Of a stretch of DNA of 41,429 nt, positions 17,640 to 25,982 are shown in pieces. Position numbers and translations under genes: made by a program. This DNA is from Methanoregula sp. (GTDB lineage Archaea; Halobacteriota; Methanomicrobia; Methanomicrobiales; Methanospirillaceae), in the NCBI GenBank assembly GCA_013331015.1, contig DUHF01000167.1, forward strand, positions 1 through 41,429. Reading direction: 5' to 3'. The first letter of the stretch is position 1, and every line of letters starts with the position of its first letter. The notes beneath the pieces are model-generated. The model had not been told where the DNA came from, searched no databases, and was given only the letters and a program-made list of their open reading frames with translations.

Positions 17640-18180
17640 GGTTTTTAAAAAAACCCCCGGATATCACAGCGGGTGCGTGCTGTACTGCATGAGGCGATTG
17701 TGATCGGTCGGGTATGGCGATCCTGCGGCAGTTTGAGACCGCAGGTGAATACCCGGACTGTGAATGAGGACGTGAGTTCAGGACTAAAGTTCAGGAACAC
17801 ATACCATCGACTGCGGATTGTCTGCGGACCCCGCGGTGTTCAGTCATCTGCGTGTATGTGCGTGTGAGCTCCTCAGGACAACAATACTGTCCGGAGCTCC
17901 GGATACCGCTGAACCGTTCGACCGACCGTTCCTGCCCTCTGCGGGAATGATGACGGAGTACAATTCCGGATCGCGCCGGAATTGCTGCGGTTGTTGCGAT
18001 ATTCGCATGGTATGTATTCATGATTTCGTTCCTGTTCACGGGTGTGAACACACAGTATGGATCGGGTTTGCTGATATAGCCTGATTTTGTGTCAGGTTTT
18101 GCCGCAATCTTCATCGCCGCACCGGGCAGGGTATGATAATCCTATTGTCGGGACAGGTAATTTTTGCCGAGACCAAGGTA
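17640..18180. ncRNA. Highly structured intergenic stretch, candidate non-coding RNA
   Basis: About 0.7 kb without a convincing gene lies between tRNA-Cys 3 and cysK. It holds at least five strong hairpins: CGGGTAT/ATACCCG enclosing CCTGCGG/CCGCAGG (17,709-17,755); GAGCTCC+GGACA pairing with TGTCC+GGAGCTC (17,866-17,899); AATTCCGG/CCGGAATT (about 17,960-17,983); TGTTCAC/GTGAACA (18,036-18,053); and CCTGA/TCAGG near 18,080. The density of stems, two of them nested, suggests a transcribed structured RNA or a long leader. Open frames here have no ribosome binding site or recognisable protein. Strand is unknown; I do not recognise a known RNA family. Confidence 0.45.
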
Positions 18181-18198
18181 TTTATCATCCTATGATAA

Positions 18199-18212
18199 TT
18201 AACAATTGTGAA
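18199..18212. promoter_or_regulatory. Palindromic operator TTAACAATTGTGAA (cysK-cysE)
   Basis: This copy lies 94 bases before the cysK start, directly after the TATA-like GATAATTA (18,193-18,200) and next to a smaller palindrome TATCATCCTATGATA (18,183-18,197). The position, just downstream of a TATA-like box, would suit repression of the cysK-cysE transcript. Confidence 0.65.
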
Positions 18213-18305
18213 GTCCTGAATGATCCAATCGTATCCCACGGTCGCCCGGCCACCAGACCGGGATTCTTCAATCCCTGATCATTCCTGAGACCTGGAAGTA
18301 TTCCC

Positions 18306-19238
18306 ATGACAAAAATTTACGACAATATTCTCGCAACCATAGGTAACACCCCGCTGGTCCGGCTGAACCGCATAACCGGCGGGGCCGAGGCAACCGTGCT
18401 TGCCAAGCTCGAGTCCTTCAACCCGGGCAGCAGCGTCAAGGACCGGATTGCCGTATCCATGATCGATGCTGCGGAAGCAGCAGGACAGATCAAAGCAGAT
18501 ACGATCATAGTAGAGCCCACCAGCGGCAACACCGGCATCGGACTTGCCATGGTTGCAGCAGCCCGGGGATACAAGTTCACCCTCGTCATGCCGGAGACGA
18601 TGAGCATCGAGCGGCGGAAACTTGCCAAGGCGTTCGGTGCGGAGATCGTGCTCACCCCCGGGGCCGAGGGGATGAAAGGGGCCGTTGCCAAAGCCGAGAA
18701 ACTGGCAGCCGGGAACCCGAACTACTTCTACATCCCCCAGCAGTTCAAAAATCTGGCAAATCCCGAGATCCACCGGAAGACAACCGCTGAGGAGATCTGG
18801 CGCGATACTGACGGAAAAGTCGATATTCTTGTTGCCGGCGTGGGGACCGGCGGGACGATCACCGGCATCGCGGATGTCATCGGGAAGAGAAAACCCTCGT
18901 TCCGTGCCATCGCGGTCGAACCTGATGCATCACCGGTCCTCTCCGGCGGATCCCCCGGCCCGCACCGGATCCAAGGGATCGGTGCTGGTTTTGTACCGGA
19001 CAACCTCCAGCGCGATCTTATCAGCGAGATCATCCGGGTGAAGAACGAGGATGCTTTCGACACCGCCCGCAGGCTTGCACGCGAGGAGGGCATTCTTTCC
19101 GGGATTTCCGGCGGGGCTGCCCTGCATGCTGCACTTAACGTTGCCTGGCGTCCCGTAAACAAGGGAAAGACCATTGTTGTCATACTGCCCGACAGCGGTG
19201 AACGCTACCTGAGCATCCCCGATCTTTTCCTGGAGTAA
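18306..19238 (+). CDS. cysK: Cysteine synthase (O-acetylserine sulfhydrylase)
   Basis: The 310-aa PLP enzyme makes cysteine from O-acetylserine and sulfide. It has [16 protein letters not shown] (12-27), [18 protein letters not shown] with the PLP Lys of SVKDR (about residue 44), [12 protein letters not shown] (the substrate loop), and the phosphate-binding [11 protein letters not shown] (about 177-187). The length fits CysK; no C-terminal CBS domain is present, which argues against cystathionine beta-synthase. It is followed by cysE after 11 bp, forming a two-gene cysteine operon. The upstream operator at 18,199 and the structured stretch before it suggest tight control. Confidence 0.95.
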   Translation: MTKIYDNILATIGNTPLVRLNRITGGAEATVLAKLESFNPGSSVKDRIAVSMIDAAEAAGQIKADTIIVEPTSGNTGIGLAMVAAARGYKFTLVMPETMSIERRKLAKAFGAEIVLTPGAEGMKGAVAKAEKLAAGNPNYFYIPQQFKNLANPEIHRKTTAEEIWRDTDGKVDILVAGVGTGGTITGIADVIGKRKPSFRAIAVEPDASPVLSGGSPGPHRIQGIGAGFVPDNLQRDLISEIIRVKNEDAFDTARRLAREEGILSGISGGAALHAALNVAWRPVNKGKTIVVILPDSGERYLSIPDLFLE

Positions 19239-19249
19239 GAGGGTCCGAC

Positions 19250-20215
19250 ATGGTGTTTGACCGAATCCGGGAAGATATTTCTGCAATCTACGGCAAGGAC
19301 CCCGCAGCCCGATCCACGCTGGAGATCCTCTTCTGCTACCCCGGGCTCCATGCCCTCTGGTTCCACAGAAGGGCCCGCTGGCTCTTTGTCCATAACCTGA
19401 AATTCTGGGCCCGACTCGTCTCGCACATCAGCCGTTTCCTGACCGGTATCGAGATCCACCCCGGAGCAATGATTGGCCGCCGCGTGGTCATCGACCATGG
19501 CATGGGTATCGTCATTGGGGAGACTGCCGAAGTGGGGAATGATGTTCTCATCTATATGGGCGTTGTCCTGGGCGGCACGGCACTTGAAAACGTCAAGCGT
19601 CACCCGACTATCGAGGACGGCGTTATCCTTGGATCGGGTGCGATTGTCCTTGGCCCTATTGTTATCGGGAAAGGGGCCAAAGTGGGGGCTGGATCGGTTG
19701 TAGTCCGATCCGTTCCACCCGGGGCAACCGTTGTGGGTGTGCCAGGCAGGATTGCAGGACCCGAACCGGGTTCCCGAGGAGAACAGACCGAAGAGGTCAT
19801 GCCGGATCCAATGCTCCGGGTCATCAGCAGGCTGCTTGACCGGCAGAACCAGCTTGAGGAACGGCTTCGCACCATCGAACAGGCAAGGCCTCACACGGGC
19901 CCTGACGCACTGCCGCAGGAAGTTGTCTGTGAGAACGAGATCCGGAAGGCATTGAAGGACGTGATTGATCCTGAGGTTGGCATTGATATTGTGGACCTCG
20001 GGCTCATCAAGGAGATCCGGGTTACCGGAAACCGGGTGGAGATCGACATGGTCCTCACATGTAAAACCTGCCCCCTCTCTGATCATCTTTCCGACCAGGT
20101 GAGGAGAAAAGCACAGGGTGTCTGCGGCATTGATCAGGTGACGGTGAATGTCCTTGATGAGCCGTGGAACTGGGACCGGTTCGTGAAACAGCGGGGCAGC
20201 CTCCGCCAGATCTGA
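19250..20215 (+). CDS. cysE: Serine O-acetyltransferase fused to a MIP18/DUF59 domain
   Basis: The 321-aa protein has two parts. Residues 1-170 are serine acetyltransferase of the short type: an N-terminal helical piece, then hexapeptide-repeat coils with [20 protein letters not shown] (catalytic His/Asp), [16 protein letters not shown] and [25 protein letters not shown] linker with helical heptads ([22 protein letters not shown], about 187-208) leads to a C-terminal DUF59/MIP18-family domain (about 226-310: [20 protein letters not shown] and [15 protein letters not shown]), related to SufT/PaaD-type Fe-S assembly factors. CysE supplies O-acetylserine to CysK, encoded 11 bp upstream. The fusion may tie cysteine supply to Fe-S assembly. 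No stop or frameshift separates the domains. Confidence 0.92.
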   Translation: MVFDRIREDISAIYGKDPAARSTLEILFCYPGLHALWFHRRARWLFVHNLKFWARLVSHISRFLTGIEIHPGAMIGRRVVIDHGMGIVIGETAEVGNDVLIYMGVVLGGTALENVKRHPTIEDGVILGSGAIVLGPIVIGKGAKVGAGSVVVRSVPPGATVVGVPGRIAGPEPGSRGEQTEEVMPDPMLRVISRLLDRQNQLEERLRTIEQARPHTGPDALPQEVVCENEIRKALKDVIDPEVGIDIVDLGLIKEIRVTGNRVEIDMVLTCKTCPLSDHLSDQVRRKAQGVCGIDQVTVNVLDEPWNWDRFVKQRGSLRQI

Positions 20216-20277
20216 TATCACTCAGATATTGCCAATTTTTTTTAAAAAATTTCTATACAAACGAAAGGAGAATCGAA

Positions 20278-21174
20278 ATGGAATTATCAGAACTCAGGCA
20301 TGGCACCGAACTCCTCAAACGGGGTTTTGCTGCCATGCAGAAAGGCGGCGTGATCATGGATGTCGTGAATGCCGAACAAGCAAAGATAGCAGAAGAAGCC
20401 GGTGCCGTTGCGGTGATGTCTTTAGAACGCGTGCCGTCTGATATCCGTAAGGCCGGAGGCGTTGCACGCATGGCGGACCCGGAAAAAGTCGTCGAGATCA
20501 TTGACGCGGTCTCCATCCCGGTGATGGGAAAGGTGCGGATCGGTCATTTTGTTGAGGCACAGGTACTGGAGGTACTTGGCGTGGACATGATCGACGAAAG
20601 CGAAGTCCTGACCCCGGCTGATGAGGAGTTCCACATCGAGAAGACAAAATTCACCGTCCCGTTCGTCTGCGGTGCCCGGAATCTCGGCGAAGCGCTCCGA
20701 AGAATCAACGAAGGTGCGGCCATGATCCGGACGAAAGGCGAGGCCGGCACCGGCAACGTGGTCGAGGCAGTGCGCCACATGCGGGCTATCCAGGGGGGTA
20801 TACGGACAATCCGGAAACTCGAATTGCAGGAGATTGTCGCATATGCCCGCGAGATCGAAGCGCCGATCGATCTTCTTGTGGAGACCGCAAAAAGGGGGCG
20901 GTTGCCGGTCGTGAACTTCTCGGCTGGCGGTATTGCGACACCCGCAGATGCAGCCCTTATGATGCAGCTTGGCGCTGACGGGGTATTTGTAGGATCGGGG
21001 ATCTTCAAGTCCGAGAACCCGGCCCGTCGGGCAAAAGCTATTGTCGAAGCCGTGAATCACTATACTGACGCGACAATCATTGCAAACGCGAGCCGGAATC
21101 TCGGTGAAGCTATGCCCGGGCTGGATGTGCATTTGCTGACTAAGGAAGAGACGCTTGCAACACGCGGGCGGTAA
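20278..21174 (+). CDS. pdxS: Pyridoxal 5'-phosphate synthase, PdxS subunit
   Basis: The 298-aa (beta/alpha)8 barrel makes PLP from ribose 5-phosphate, glyceraldehyde 3-phosphate and ammonia. Family marks are [58 protein letters not shown] (with an active-site Lys), [13 protein letters not shown] and the phosphate site [35 protein letters not shown] site lies 8 bases before ATG 20,278; the frame is open upstream into cysE but that part is not conserved. The glutaminase partner PdxT is not in the window. Its placement beside PLP-using enzymes (CysK here; MetY, SepCysS and IscS nearby) makes functional sense. Confidence 0.95.
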   Translation: MELSELRHGTELLKRGFAAMQKGGVIMDVVNAEQAKIAEEAGAVAVMSLERVPSDIRKAGGVARMADPEKVVEIIDAVSIPVMGKVRIGHFVEAQVLEVLGVDMIDESEVLTPADEEFHIEKTKFTVPFVCGARNLGEALRRINEGAAMIRTKGEAGTGNVVEAVRHMRAIQGGIRTIRKLELQEIVAYAREIEAPIDLLVETAKRGRLPVVNFSAGGIATPADAALMMQLGADGVFVGSGIFKSENPARRAKAIVEAVNHYTDATIIANASRNLGEAMPGLDVHLLTKEETLATRGR

Positions 21175-21314
21175 TTTTTGGTTGGTGAAGGAATGACTGA
21201 ACAAGAAAAGAGATAAAAAAATGTGAAAGGGAGATCGAATGATCATTCCCCCTTTTATGATGTAAATTCTGAACTAAAAAAAAAGGAGCAGGAGAAAATC
21301 TGCAGGACATTTTT

Positions 21315-21749
21315 TTACAGTTTCCCTGCCCCATGCCCGTGCTCGCCCGGCACCCAGCGCCCACCATCTTTGGTCAGTTCCTTCTTCCAGATTGGGACGC
21401 TCTTCTTGATCTCTTCGATGATATACCGGGATCCTGCATACGCCTCGGGTCGGTGACCGGCACTGACAACGATGATGAGGATGTTATCTCCCACCCGGAG
21501 CCGCCCGATACGGTGGATGATATCGACATGCAGGAGCCGGAACTGCTCCGTTGCTGCTCTTGCGATCTTCTCCATCTCGGCAACCGCAACCTCCGCGTAG
21601 GCTTCGAGTTCCATCTCAGTGATGTCGTCATCCCGGACGATCCCGTCAAAGAGGACGACCGCACCGGTCCCGGGCCTCTTTGCCGCCTCGATGAGGGCGC
21701 CGATATTCACGTCTTCTGCCTGAACCCGGATCATTGTCCTCTTCCTCAC
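21315..21749 (-). CDS. moaE: Molybdopterin synthase large subunit MoaE
   Basis: The 144-aa protein (139 aa from the inner ATG) is the catalytic subunit that inserts sulfur from MoaD thiocarboxylate into precursor Z to form molybdopterin. It shows GTGAVVLFDGIVRDDD, LEAYAEVAVAEMEKIA, IHRIGRLRVGDNILIIVVSAGHRPEAY and a KKSVPIWKKE segment with the catalytic lysines. GTG at 21,749 overlaps the MoaD stop by 4 bp; ATG at 21,734 is the other possible start. It ends a same-strand run moeB-moaD-moaE. Molybdenum or tungsten pterin is needed by formate and formylmethanofuran dehydrogenases in such archaea. Confidence 0.92.
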   Translation of the reverse strand: MRKRTMIRVQAEDVNIGALIEAAKRPGTGAVVLFDGIVRDDDITEMELEAYAEVAVAEMEKIARAATEQFRLLHVDIIHRIGRLRVGDNILIIVVSAGHRPEAYAGSRYIIEEIKKSVPIWKKELTKDGGRWVPGEHGHGAGKL

Positions 21750-22024
21750 CCACCAGCAACCGGCGGGAAGACCGCAATCTCGTCGCCATCGGCAACCGTG
21801 ATTGTTCCGGCCTCGGCAGTCTCCACACGCTTCCCATTCCGCATCAGGATCACGAACTCGCGAAACGTTCCCTGTTCATCGAAGATCGCAGCATAGCCGT
21901 CCGTGTTTTTCCGGGCAACCTCTGCAACAAGGGCCGCGAGCAGGGTGCCGTCATGGGGCTCAACAATAATATCCGTCCCGAGTAGCTCACGGAACCGCGC
22001 AAAAAACCGTAATTTTACCGTCAT
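21746..22024 (-). CDS. moaD: MoaD/ThiS-family ubiquitin-like sulfur carrier
   Basis: The 92-aa protein has the beta-grasp fold of MoaD: VKLRFFARFRELLG at the N-terminus and VADGDEIAVFPPVAGG at the end, with the C-terminal Gly-Gly that is adenylated and thiocarboxylated. It carries sulfur to MoaE. The frame is open 15 codons upstream inside moeB, but ATG at 22,024 gives the standard N-terminus and a 4-bp overlap with the moeB stop. The tight overlaps with both neighbours mark one operon. Confidence 0.92.
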   Translation of the reverse strand: MTVKLRFFARFRELLGTDIIVEPHDGTLLAALVAEVARKNTDGYAAIFDEQGTFREFVILMRNGKRVETAEAGTITVADGDEIAVFPPVAGG

Positions 22025-22779
22025 CTCATCATCCCTGCTGGCAGTTCTGTACCAGTCCCGCTCCCGCATACCGGGCAGACGGGGTTCTTCTCAATTGCAA
22101 TTTCCTCTGACGTTGCCGCAAGACCGTCCCAGATGAAGAGCCGGCCGACCAGCAGCTCACCCTGTTTTGTGAGATACTTGATAACCTCGGTTGCCTGTAC
22201 CGTCCCGATGACCCCGGGCGTTACCCCAACTACCGGGAAGACCTCCTTTGGGGGAGCCCTGGGGAAGATACACTCAAGACATGGGGTCTTTCCCGGGATG
22301 ATGGTCGTCGCCTGCCCGTAGAATCCCCGGATGGCCCCGTGAAAGAACGGGACCTTCATCTCCAGCGCAACACGGTTGAGCAGGTAGCGGACCGGGTAGT
22401 TGTCCATCGCGTCAACAATTCCGTCAGCCTGTCCCACCAGCCTGCGGATATTGTCAGCGGTGATGGTGGTATCGATCGCGTTGATGATGATATCCGGGTT
22501 ATACTCCTGGAGTTTCGCGATGGCCGAGACCGTCTTCTTCTTCCCGATATCCCGGTCATAATGGAGGATCTGCCGGTTTAAGTTGCTCTGCTCAACGGTA
22601 TCCATATCCACAACCGTGATCGTCCCGACCCCGGCAACCGCGAGATAGATGGCTACGGGCGAGCCAAGGCCGCCGGCCCCGGCTATGAAGATGTGCGAAG
22701 ATTTCAACCGTTCCTGCCCATCGTTTCCGAAAAGCAGGATTTGCCGCTTATAGCGTTCAAGTTCGCGTTCTGATAACAT
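22021..22779 (-). CDS. moeB: ThiF/MoeB-family adenylyltransferase (E1-like)
   Basis: The 252-aa protein activates the C-terminal glycine of a ubiquitin-like sulfur carrier with ATP. It begins LSERELERYKRQILLFG, then the nucleotide-binding GAGGLGSPVAIYLAVAGVG, DMDTVEQSNLNRQILH and DAMDNYPVRYLLN; CLECIFP and CPVCG are the zinc-binding Cys pairs. It overlaps moaD by 4 bp, so MoaD is the likely partner, though sharing with ThiS-like proteins is possible. The gene lies 162 bp downstream of iscU on the same strand; that gap shows no clear gene. Confidence 0.92.
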   Translation of the reverse strand: MLSERELERYKRQILLFGNDGQERLKSSHIFIAGAGGLGSPVAIYLAVAGVGTITVVDMDTVEQSNLNRQILHYDRDIGKKKTVSAIAKLQEYNPDIIINAIDTTITADNIRRLVGQADGIVDAMDNYPVRYLLNRVALEMKVPFFHGAIRGFYGQATTIIPGKTPCLECIFPRAPPKEVFPVVGVTPGVIGTVQATEVIKYLTKQGELLVGRLFIWDGLAATSEEIAIEKNPVCPVCGSGTGTELPAGMMR

Positions 22780-22941
22780 TCCTCACCTTGGGTTCAACAG
22801 GAAAACCGGATCACTGGCAAAACCCGGCATACCGGGATGCGGATCGTGTTGTTCCATTCTCACCTTTGCCGGGTACGGATAAATGGGATCATATTTCGGC
22901 AATTTTTTCCTCATTGCTGACGGCCCGGGCACGGTACCACG

Positions 22942-23373
22942 TTAATGTTCGCAGGCCGAATCCTCATGTTCATGGGAGTGCGGGTTCTTCTCCTCCCATT
23001 CGGGGAGTCCCTGTTTCTTCCGGTAATCATTGATTGCCTTGTGGATTCCTTCCTCGGCAAGCACCGAGCAGTGCATCTTGATCGGGGGAAGTCCTTCGAG
23101 CGCTTCGGCCACCGCCTTGTTGGAGATCTCCCAGGCATCCTCCAGCGTTTTGCCCCGTACCAGTTCCGTTGCCATGCTGCTCGACGCGATGGCAGCGCCG
23201 CAGCCGAACGTCTTGAACTTCGCGTCGGTAATCACGTTGTCATTAACCGAAATGAAGATCTTCATGATGTCGCCGCAGACCGGGTTGCCGACTTCGCCAA
23301 CCCCGTCAGGATTCTCTATCTCCCCCACGTTACGGGGATTTTTGAAATGGTCCATGACCTTGTCGCTATACAT
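22942..23373 (-). CDS. iscU: Fe-S cluster assembly scaffold IscU/NifU-like
   Basis: The 143-aa protein is the scaffold on which IscS builds Fe-S clusters. It has MYSDKVMDHFKNPRNVGE, GNPVCGDIMKIFI (first cluster Cys), KTFGCGAAIASSS (second) and PPIKMHCSVLAEEGI (third Cys). After the domain comes a His-rich tail (NPHSHEHEDSACEH) that may bind metal. ATG at 23,373 gives the family start; the frame is open further upstream inside iscS. The two genes overlap by 8 bp, so they are translated together. Confidence 0.93.
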   Translation of the reverse strand: MYSDKVMDHFKNPRNVGEIENPDGVGEVGNPVCGDIMKIFISVNDNVITDAKFKTFGCGAAIASSSMATELVRGKTLEDAWEISNKAVAEALEGLPPIKMHCSVLAEEGIHKAINDYRKKQGLPEWEEKNPHSHEHEDSACEH

Positions 23374-24559
23374 TGCTATTTTCCTCCTTCCCGCCCTTGT
23401 ACAGGGGGGACATCTCGCGAAGACGGGATACCACCTTCGGCAGGACCTCCAGTACGAAGTCCACGTCCGCTTCCGTGTTTGCATCACCCAGTGTCAGCCG
23501 GAGGGAGCCATGCGCAATTTCGTGCGGAAGGCCGATTGCCAGCAGGACGTGCGAGGGTTCGAGCGATCCCGAAGTACAGGCACTGCCGGTCGATGCACAG
23601 ATCCCCTCATCATCGAGCCAGAGAAGCATGGATTCACCCTCGATGAATTCGAAACTGATGTTGATGTTGCCCGGCAGCCGTTTCTCCGGGTGCCCGTTAA
23701 GACGGGCATGGGGGATTGTTACCAGGATCCCGTTCAGGAGCCGGTCCCGGAGAGTCCGGATATGCGTATTGTGCCATTCAATATCCGCCGTTGCGAGTTC
23801 GATTGCTTTCCCCATCCCGACGATCGCGGCAATATTCTCGGTGCCTGCCCGGCGCCGGTTTTCCTGGCCCCCGCCGTGGATCAGGTTGTCAATCTTTACG
23901 CCCTTACGGATGTAGAGCGCCCCGCAGCCCTTTGGCCCGTAGAACTTGTGGGCAGAGAGCGAGAGCAGGTCGATGTTCTGCGTCCGCACATCGATGGGCA
24001 CATTGCCGATTGCCTGCACGGCATCGGTGTGGAAGGGAATCTTATGCTTCCGGGCAATTGCGCCAAGTTCCGCAACGGGTTCGATGGTACCGATCTCATT
24101 GTTGGCGTACATAATCGAGATTAGGATCGTCGTGTCCGTGATCGCACGTTCAAGGTCTGCTGGATCGATAAGCCCATATTGATCGACAGGGATGTACGTG
24201 ACCGCGAACCCCTCTCTCTCAAGATACTGGCACGTATGGAGAATGGCATGATGCTCGATTGCTGATGTTATGATATGGTTTCCCTTTTTCCGGTTGGCAA
24301 AGGCAATACCTTTGATCGCCCAGTTGTCGGACTCACTTCCTCCCGATGTAAAATAGATCTCGCCGGGTTCTGCACCGAGAGCCTTTGCAACCTGTGCCCG
24401 GGCGGTCTCGATTGCGTTCCTTGATTCACGGGCGATGCGGTAAATCGATGACGGGTTGCCAAAATGATTATTCAAGTAGGGCCACATGGCATCCGCGACG
24501 GAAGGTTTCACCGGCGTGGTTGCAGCATGATCCAGGTAAATGGTGCGTCTCTCTCCCAT
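23366..24559 (-). CDS. iscS: Cysteine desulfurase IscS/NifS
   Basis: The 397-aa PLP enzyme takes sulfur from cysteine for Fe-S clusters and other acceptors. Marks are IYLDHAATTPVKPSV, FTSGGSESDNWAIKG, HTDAVQAIG, LSLSAHKFYGPKGCGALY with the PLP Lys (about 203), and the mobile loop with catalytic Cys in CASTGSACTSGSLEPSHVL (about 325). A GGAGGAG site lies 3-4 bases before ATG 24,559; a GTG 12 bases upstream is the other option. The gene is divergent from the HTH regulator at 24,687, with a perfect operator in between. It supplies sulfur that the IscU, MoeB/MoaD and ThiI routes could use. Confidence 0.95.
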   Translation of the reverse strand: MGERRTIYLDHAATTPVKPSVADAMWPYLNNHFGNPSSIYRIARESRNAIETARAQVAKALGAEPGEIYFTSGGSESDNWAIKGIAFANRKKGNHIITSAIEHHAILHTCQYLEREGFAVTYIPVDQYGLIDPADLERAITDTTILISIMYANNEIGTIEPVAELGAIARKHKIPFHTDAVQAIGNVPIDVRTQNIDLLSLSAHKFYGPKGCGALYIRKGVKIDNLIHGGGQENRRRAGTENIAAIVGMGKAIELATADIEWHNTHIRTLRDRLLNGILVTIPHARLNGHPEKRLPGNINISFEFIEGESMLLWLDDEGICASTGSACTSGSLEPSHVLLAIGLPHEIAHGSLRLTLGDANTEADVDFVLEVLPKVVSRLREMSPLYKGGKEENSNV

Positions 24560-24625
24560 GACTCCTCCCACAACAATTCCGGATAAGCGGGATGTTACGG
24601 TATATTTTTGTAGTTCCGAAACGTA

Positions 24626-24639
24626 TTCACAATTGTGAA
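24626..24639. promoter_or_regulatory. Perfect palindromic operator TTCACAATTGTGAA (iscS / HTH regulator)
   Basis: This is a perfect 14-bp palindrome (16 bp counting the flanking A and T). It lies between two outward TATA-like boxes: one on the minus strand at about 24,601-24,609 for iscS, one on the plus strand at about 24,645-24,652 for the HTH gene. One bound protein could control both, and the adjoining HTH protein is a natural candidate. Confidence 0.72.
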
Positions 24640-24686
24640 TGCAATGTATATTGTCACCATTGACAAAATAAAAAGGTTGTGATGTG

Positions 24687-25016
24687 ATGGAATCCCCTTG
24701 TCAGAGAATTGTCTGGGATGTGTTGCCCGCTATCCGGGCGGCGATTGCCGTTGAACTGGTGAAATGTGGTGTGGCACAGGTTGAAGCGGCGCGGATGCTC
24801 GAGATTGCTCCGTCCGCCGTGTCCCAGTACCTGTCCGGCAAACGTGGGTACCGCATCGAATTCGAGAACGATGTGAAACGGTCGATAGAACTTCTTGCGG
24901 AAGATCTGAAGGACGGGAAAAAGGTCAATCTTGTTAAGCGCACCTGCGAGATCTGCCGGCAACTGCGTGATGGCGACGAACAGTGCGGCGGCCCGTCCGG
25001 TACAACATCGGAATGA
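24687..25016 (+). CDS. HTH (XRE-like) transcriptional regulator with a Cys cluster
   Basis: The 109-aa protein has a helix-turn-helix in residues 28-52 (GVAQVEAARMLEIAPSAVSQ, then YLSGKRG), of the XRE/lambda-repressor-like type. The C-terminal part carries CEIC (87/90) and Cys100, with further Cys at 5 and 27. Such a cluster could hold an Fe-S centre or metal, giving a sensor of iron, sulfide or redox state. It is divergent from iscS-iscU across the perfect operator, so autoregulation and control of Fe-S assembly are likely by position. A GTG at 24,684 is an alternative start. The next gene, larE, follows after 51 bp on the same strand. Confidence 0.83.
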   Translation: MESPCQRIVWDVLPAIRAAIAVELVKCGVAQVEAARMLEIAPSAVSQYLSGKRGYRIEFENDVKRSIELLAEDLKDGKKVNLVKRTCEICRQLRDGDEQCGGPSGTTSE

Positions 25017-25067
25017 TGCGGTACATAACAAAATAATCTGCCCTTTTTACCACGTATCCGGTGTTTC

Positions 25068-25868
25068 ATGGACATAATCGGGAAGCAAAGACTGCTTATA
25101 CAGAATATCAGGGAGCGGGGATCGATGCTTGTAGCGTTCTCCGGTGGCGTGGACAGCACGCTCCTTGGAGTACTGGCAAAAGAGGTTCTTGGTGACAGAA
25201 GCCGGTGCGTCCTGCTCGACAGCCCGGTCGTGCCGCGTGCAGCGGTGGAACAGGCCCGGAAGATTGCCGGGGATTATCATCTCGGGCTCGATATCATATC
25301 CGTCCCGCAGATGGACCATGAAGAGTTCCGGAAAAACTCTTCCGATCGCTGTTACTATTGTAAAAAAATCTCGGCACAATCCCTGAAACACCGGGCAGGC
25401 GAACTGGGGTTTACGAGCATCGCAGACGGCATCAATGTCTCGGACACCCATGAACACCGGCCCGGGCTTGTTGCATCGAACGAGGAAGGGATTTGCCATC
25501 CGTTCATTGAAGCCGGAATCACCAAGCAGGATATACGGGAGATTGCCCGGGTATCCGGGCTTCCCGTTTGGCAGAAACCTTCTGCTGCCTGCCTCTCTTC
25601 CCGCATCCCGTATGGCGACGCGATCACCCCGGAAAAACTGAAGATGATTGAGGAGGCCGAAGCGTTCCTTTCAGCTCAGGGTTTTTCCCAGCTCCGGGTC
25701 CGGCTGCACGGTTCCGTTGCCCGGATTGAAGTACTGCAAGAGGATTTACCGGAAATTCTCTCAATACGGAATGATGTTGTAAATGCCCTTAGGTCGATCG
25801 GGTTTGCCTATGTCACACTCGACCTTGAAGGATACCGGAGCGGGAGTATGGACGAGGTACTAAAATGA
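25068..25868 (+). CDS. larE: LarE-family ATP-dependent sulfur transferase
   Basis: The 266-aa protein is a PP-loop ATPase of the LarE family. LarE in lactic acid bacteria gives up its own cysteine sulfur to the nickel-pincer cofactor of lactate racemase. Here MLVAFSGGVDSTLLGVLAK (residues 20-38) is the ATP site, SDRCYYCKK (about 90) a CxxC pair, and QKPSAACLSSRIPYG holds the Cys that matches the sacrificial residue. LarB and LarC are not in the window, so the acceptor may be another cofactor. It follows the HTH regulator on the same strand. Confidence 0.9.
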   Translation: MDIIGKQRLLIQNIRERGSMLVAFSGGVDSTLLGVLAKEVLGDRSRCVLLDSPVVPRAAVEQARKIAGDYHLGLDIISVPQMDHEEFRKNSSDRCYYCKKISAQSLKHRAGELGFTSIADGINVSDTHEHRPGLVASNEEGICHPFIEAGITKQDIREIARVSGLPVWQKPSAACLSSRIPYGDAITPEKLKMIEEAEAFLSAQGFSQLRVRLHGSVARIEVLQEDLPEILSIRNDVVNALRSIGFAYVTLDLEGYRSGSMDEVLK

Positions 25869-25982
25869 TCGCCTGTTTCACCGCGATGCAGTGCCTGGAT
25901 AGTCGAATAATTTCTCATCCTCCACCATTTTTACATGGATTGCAGAGATATATCAGAAACCCCAACCAGGAGAAAGTAAACA

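Noticed and set aside
17791..18114. A 107-aa minus-strand frame in the structured stretch before cysK
   Set aside because: No ribosome binding site or recognisable protein pattern, and its bases are tied up in hairpins.
25869..25982. A TPP riboswitch before thiC
   Set aside because: The 114-bp gap lacks the conserved CUGAGA and ACCUGAUC-like blocks of the thi-box.
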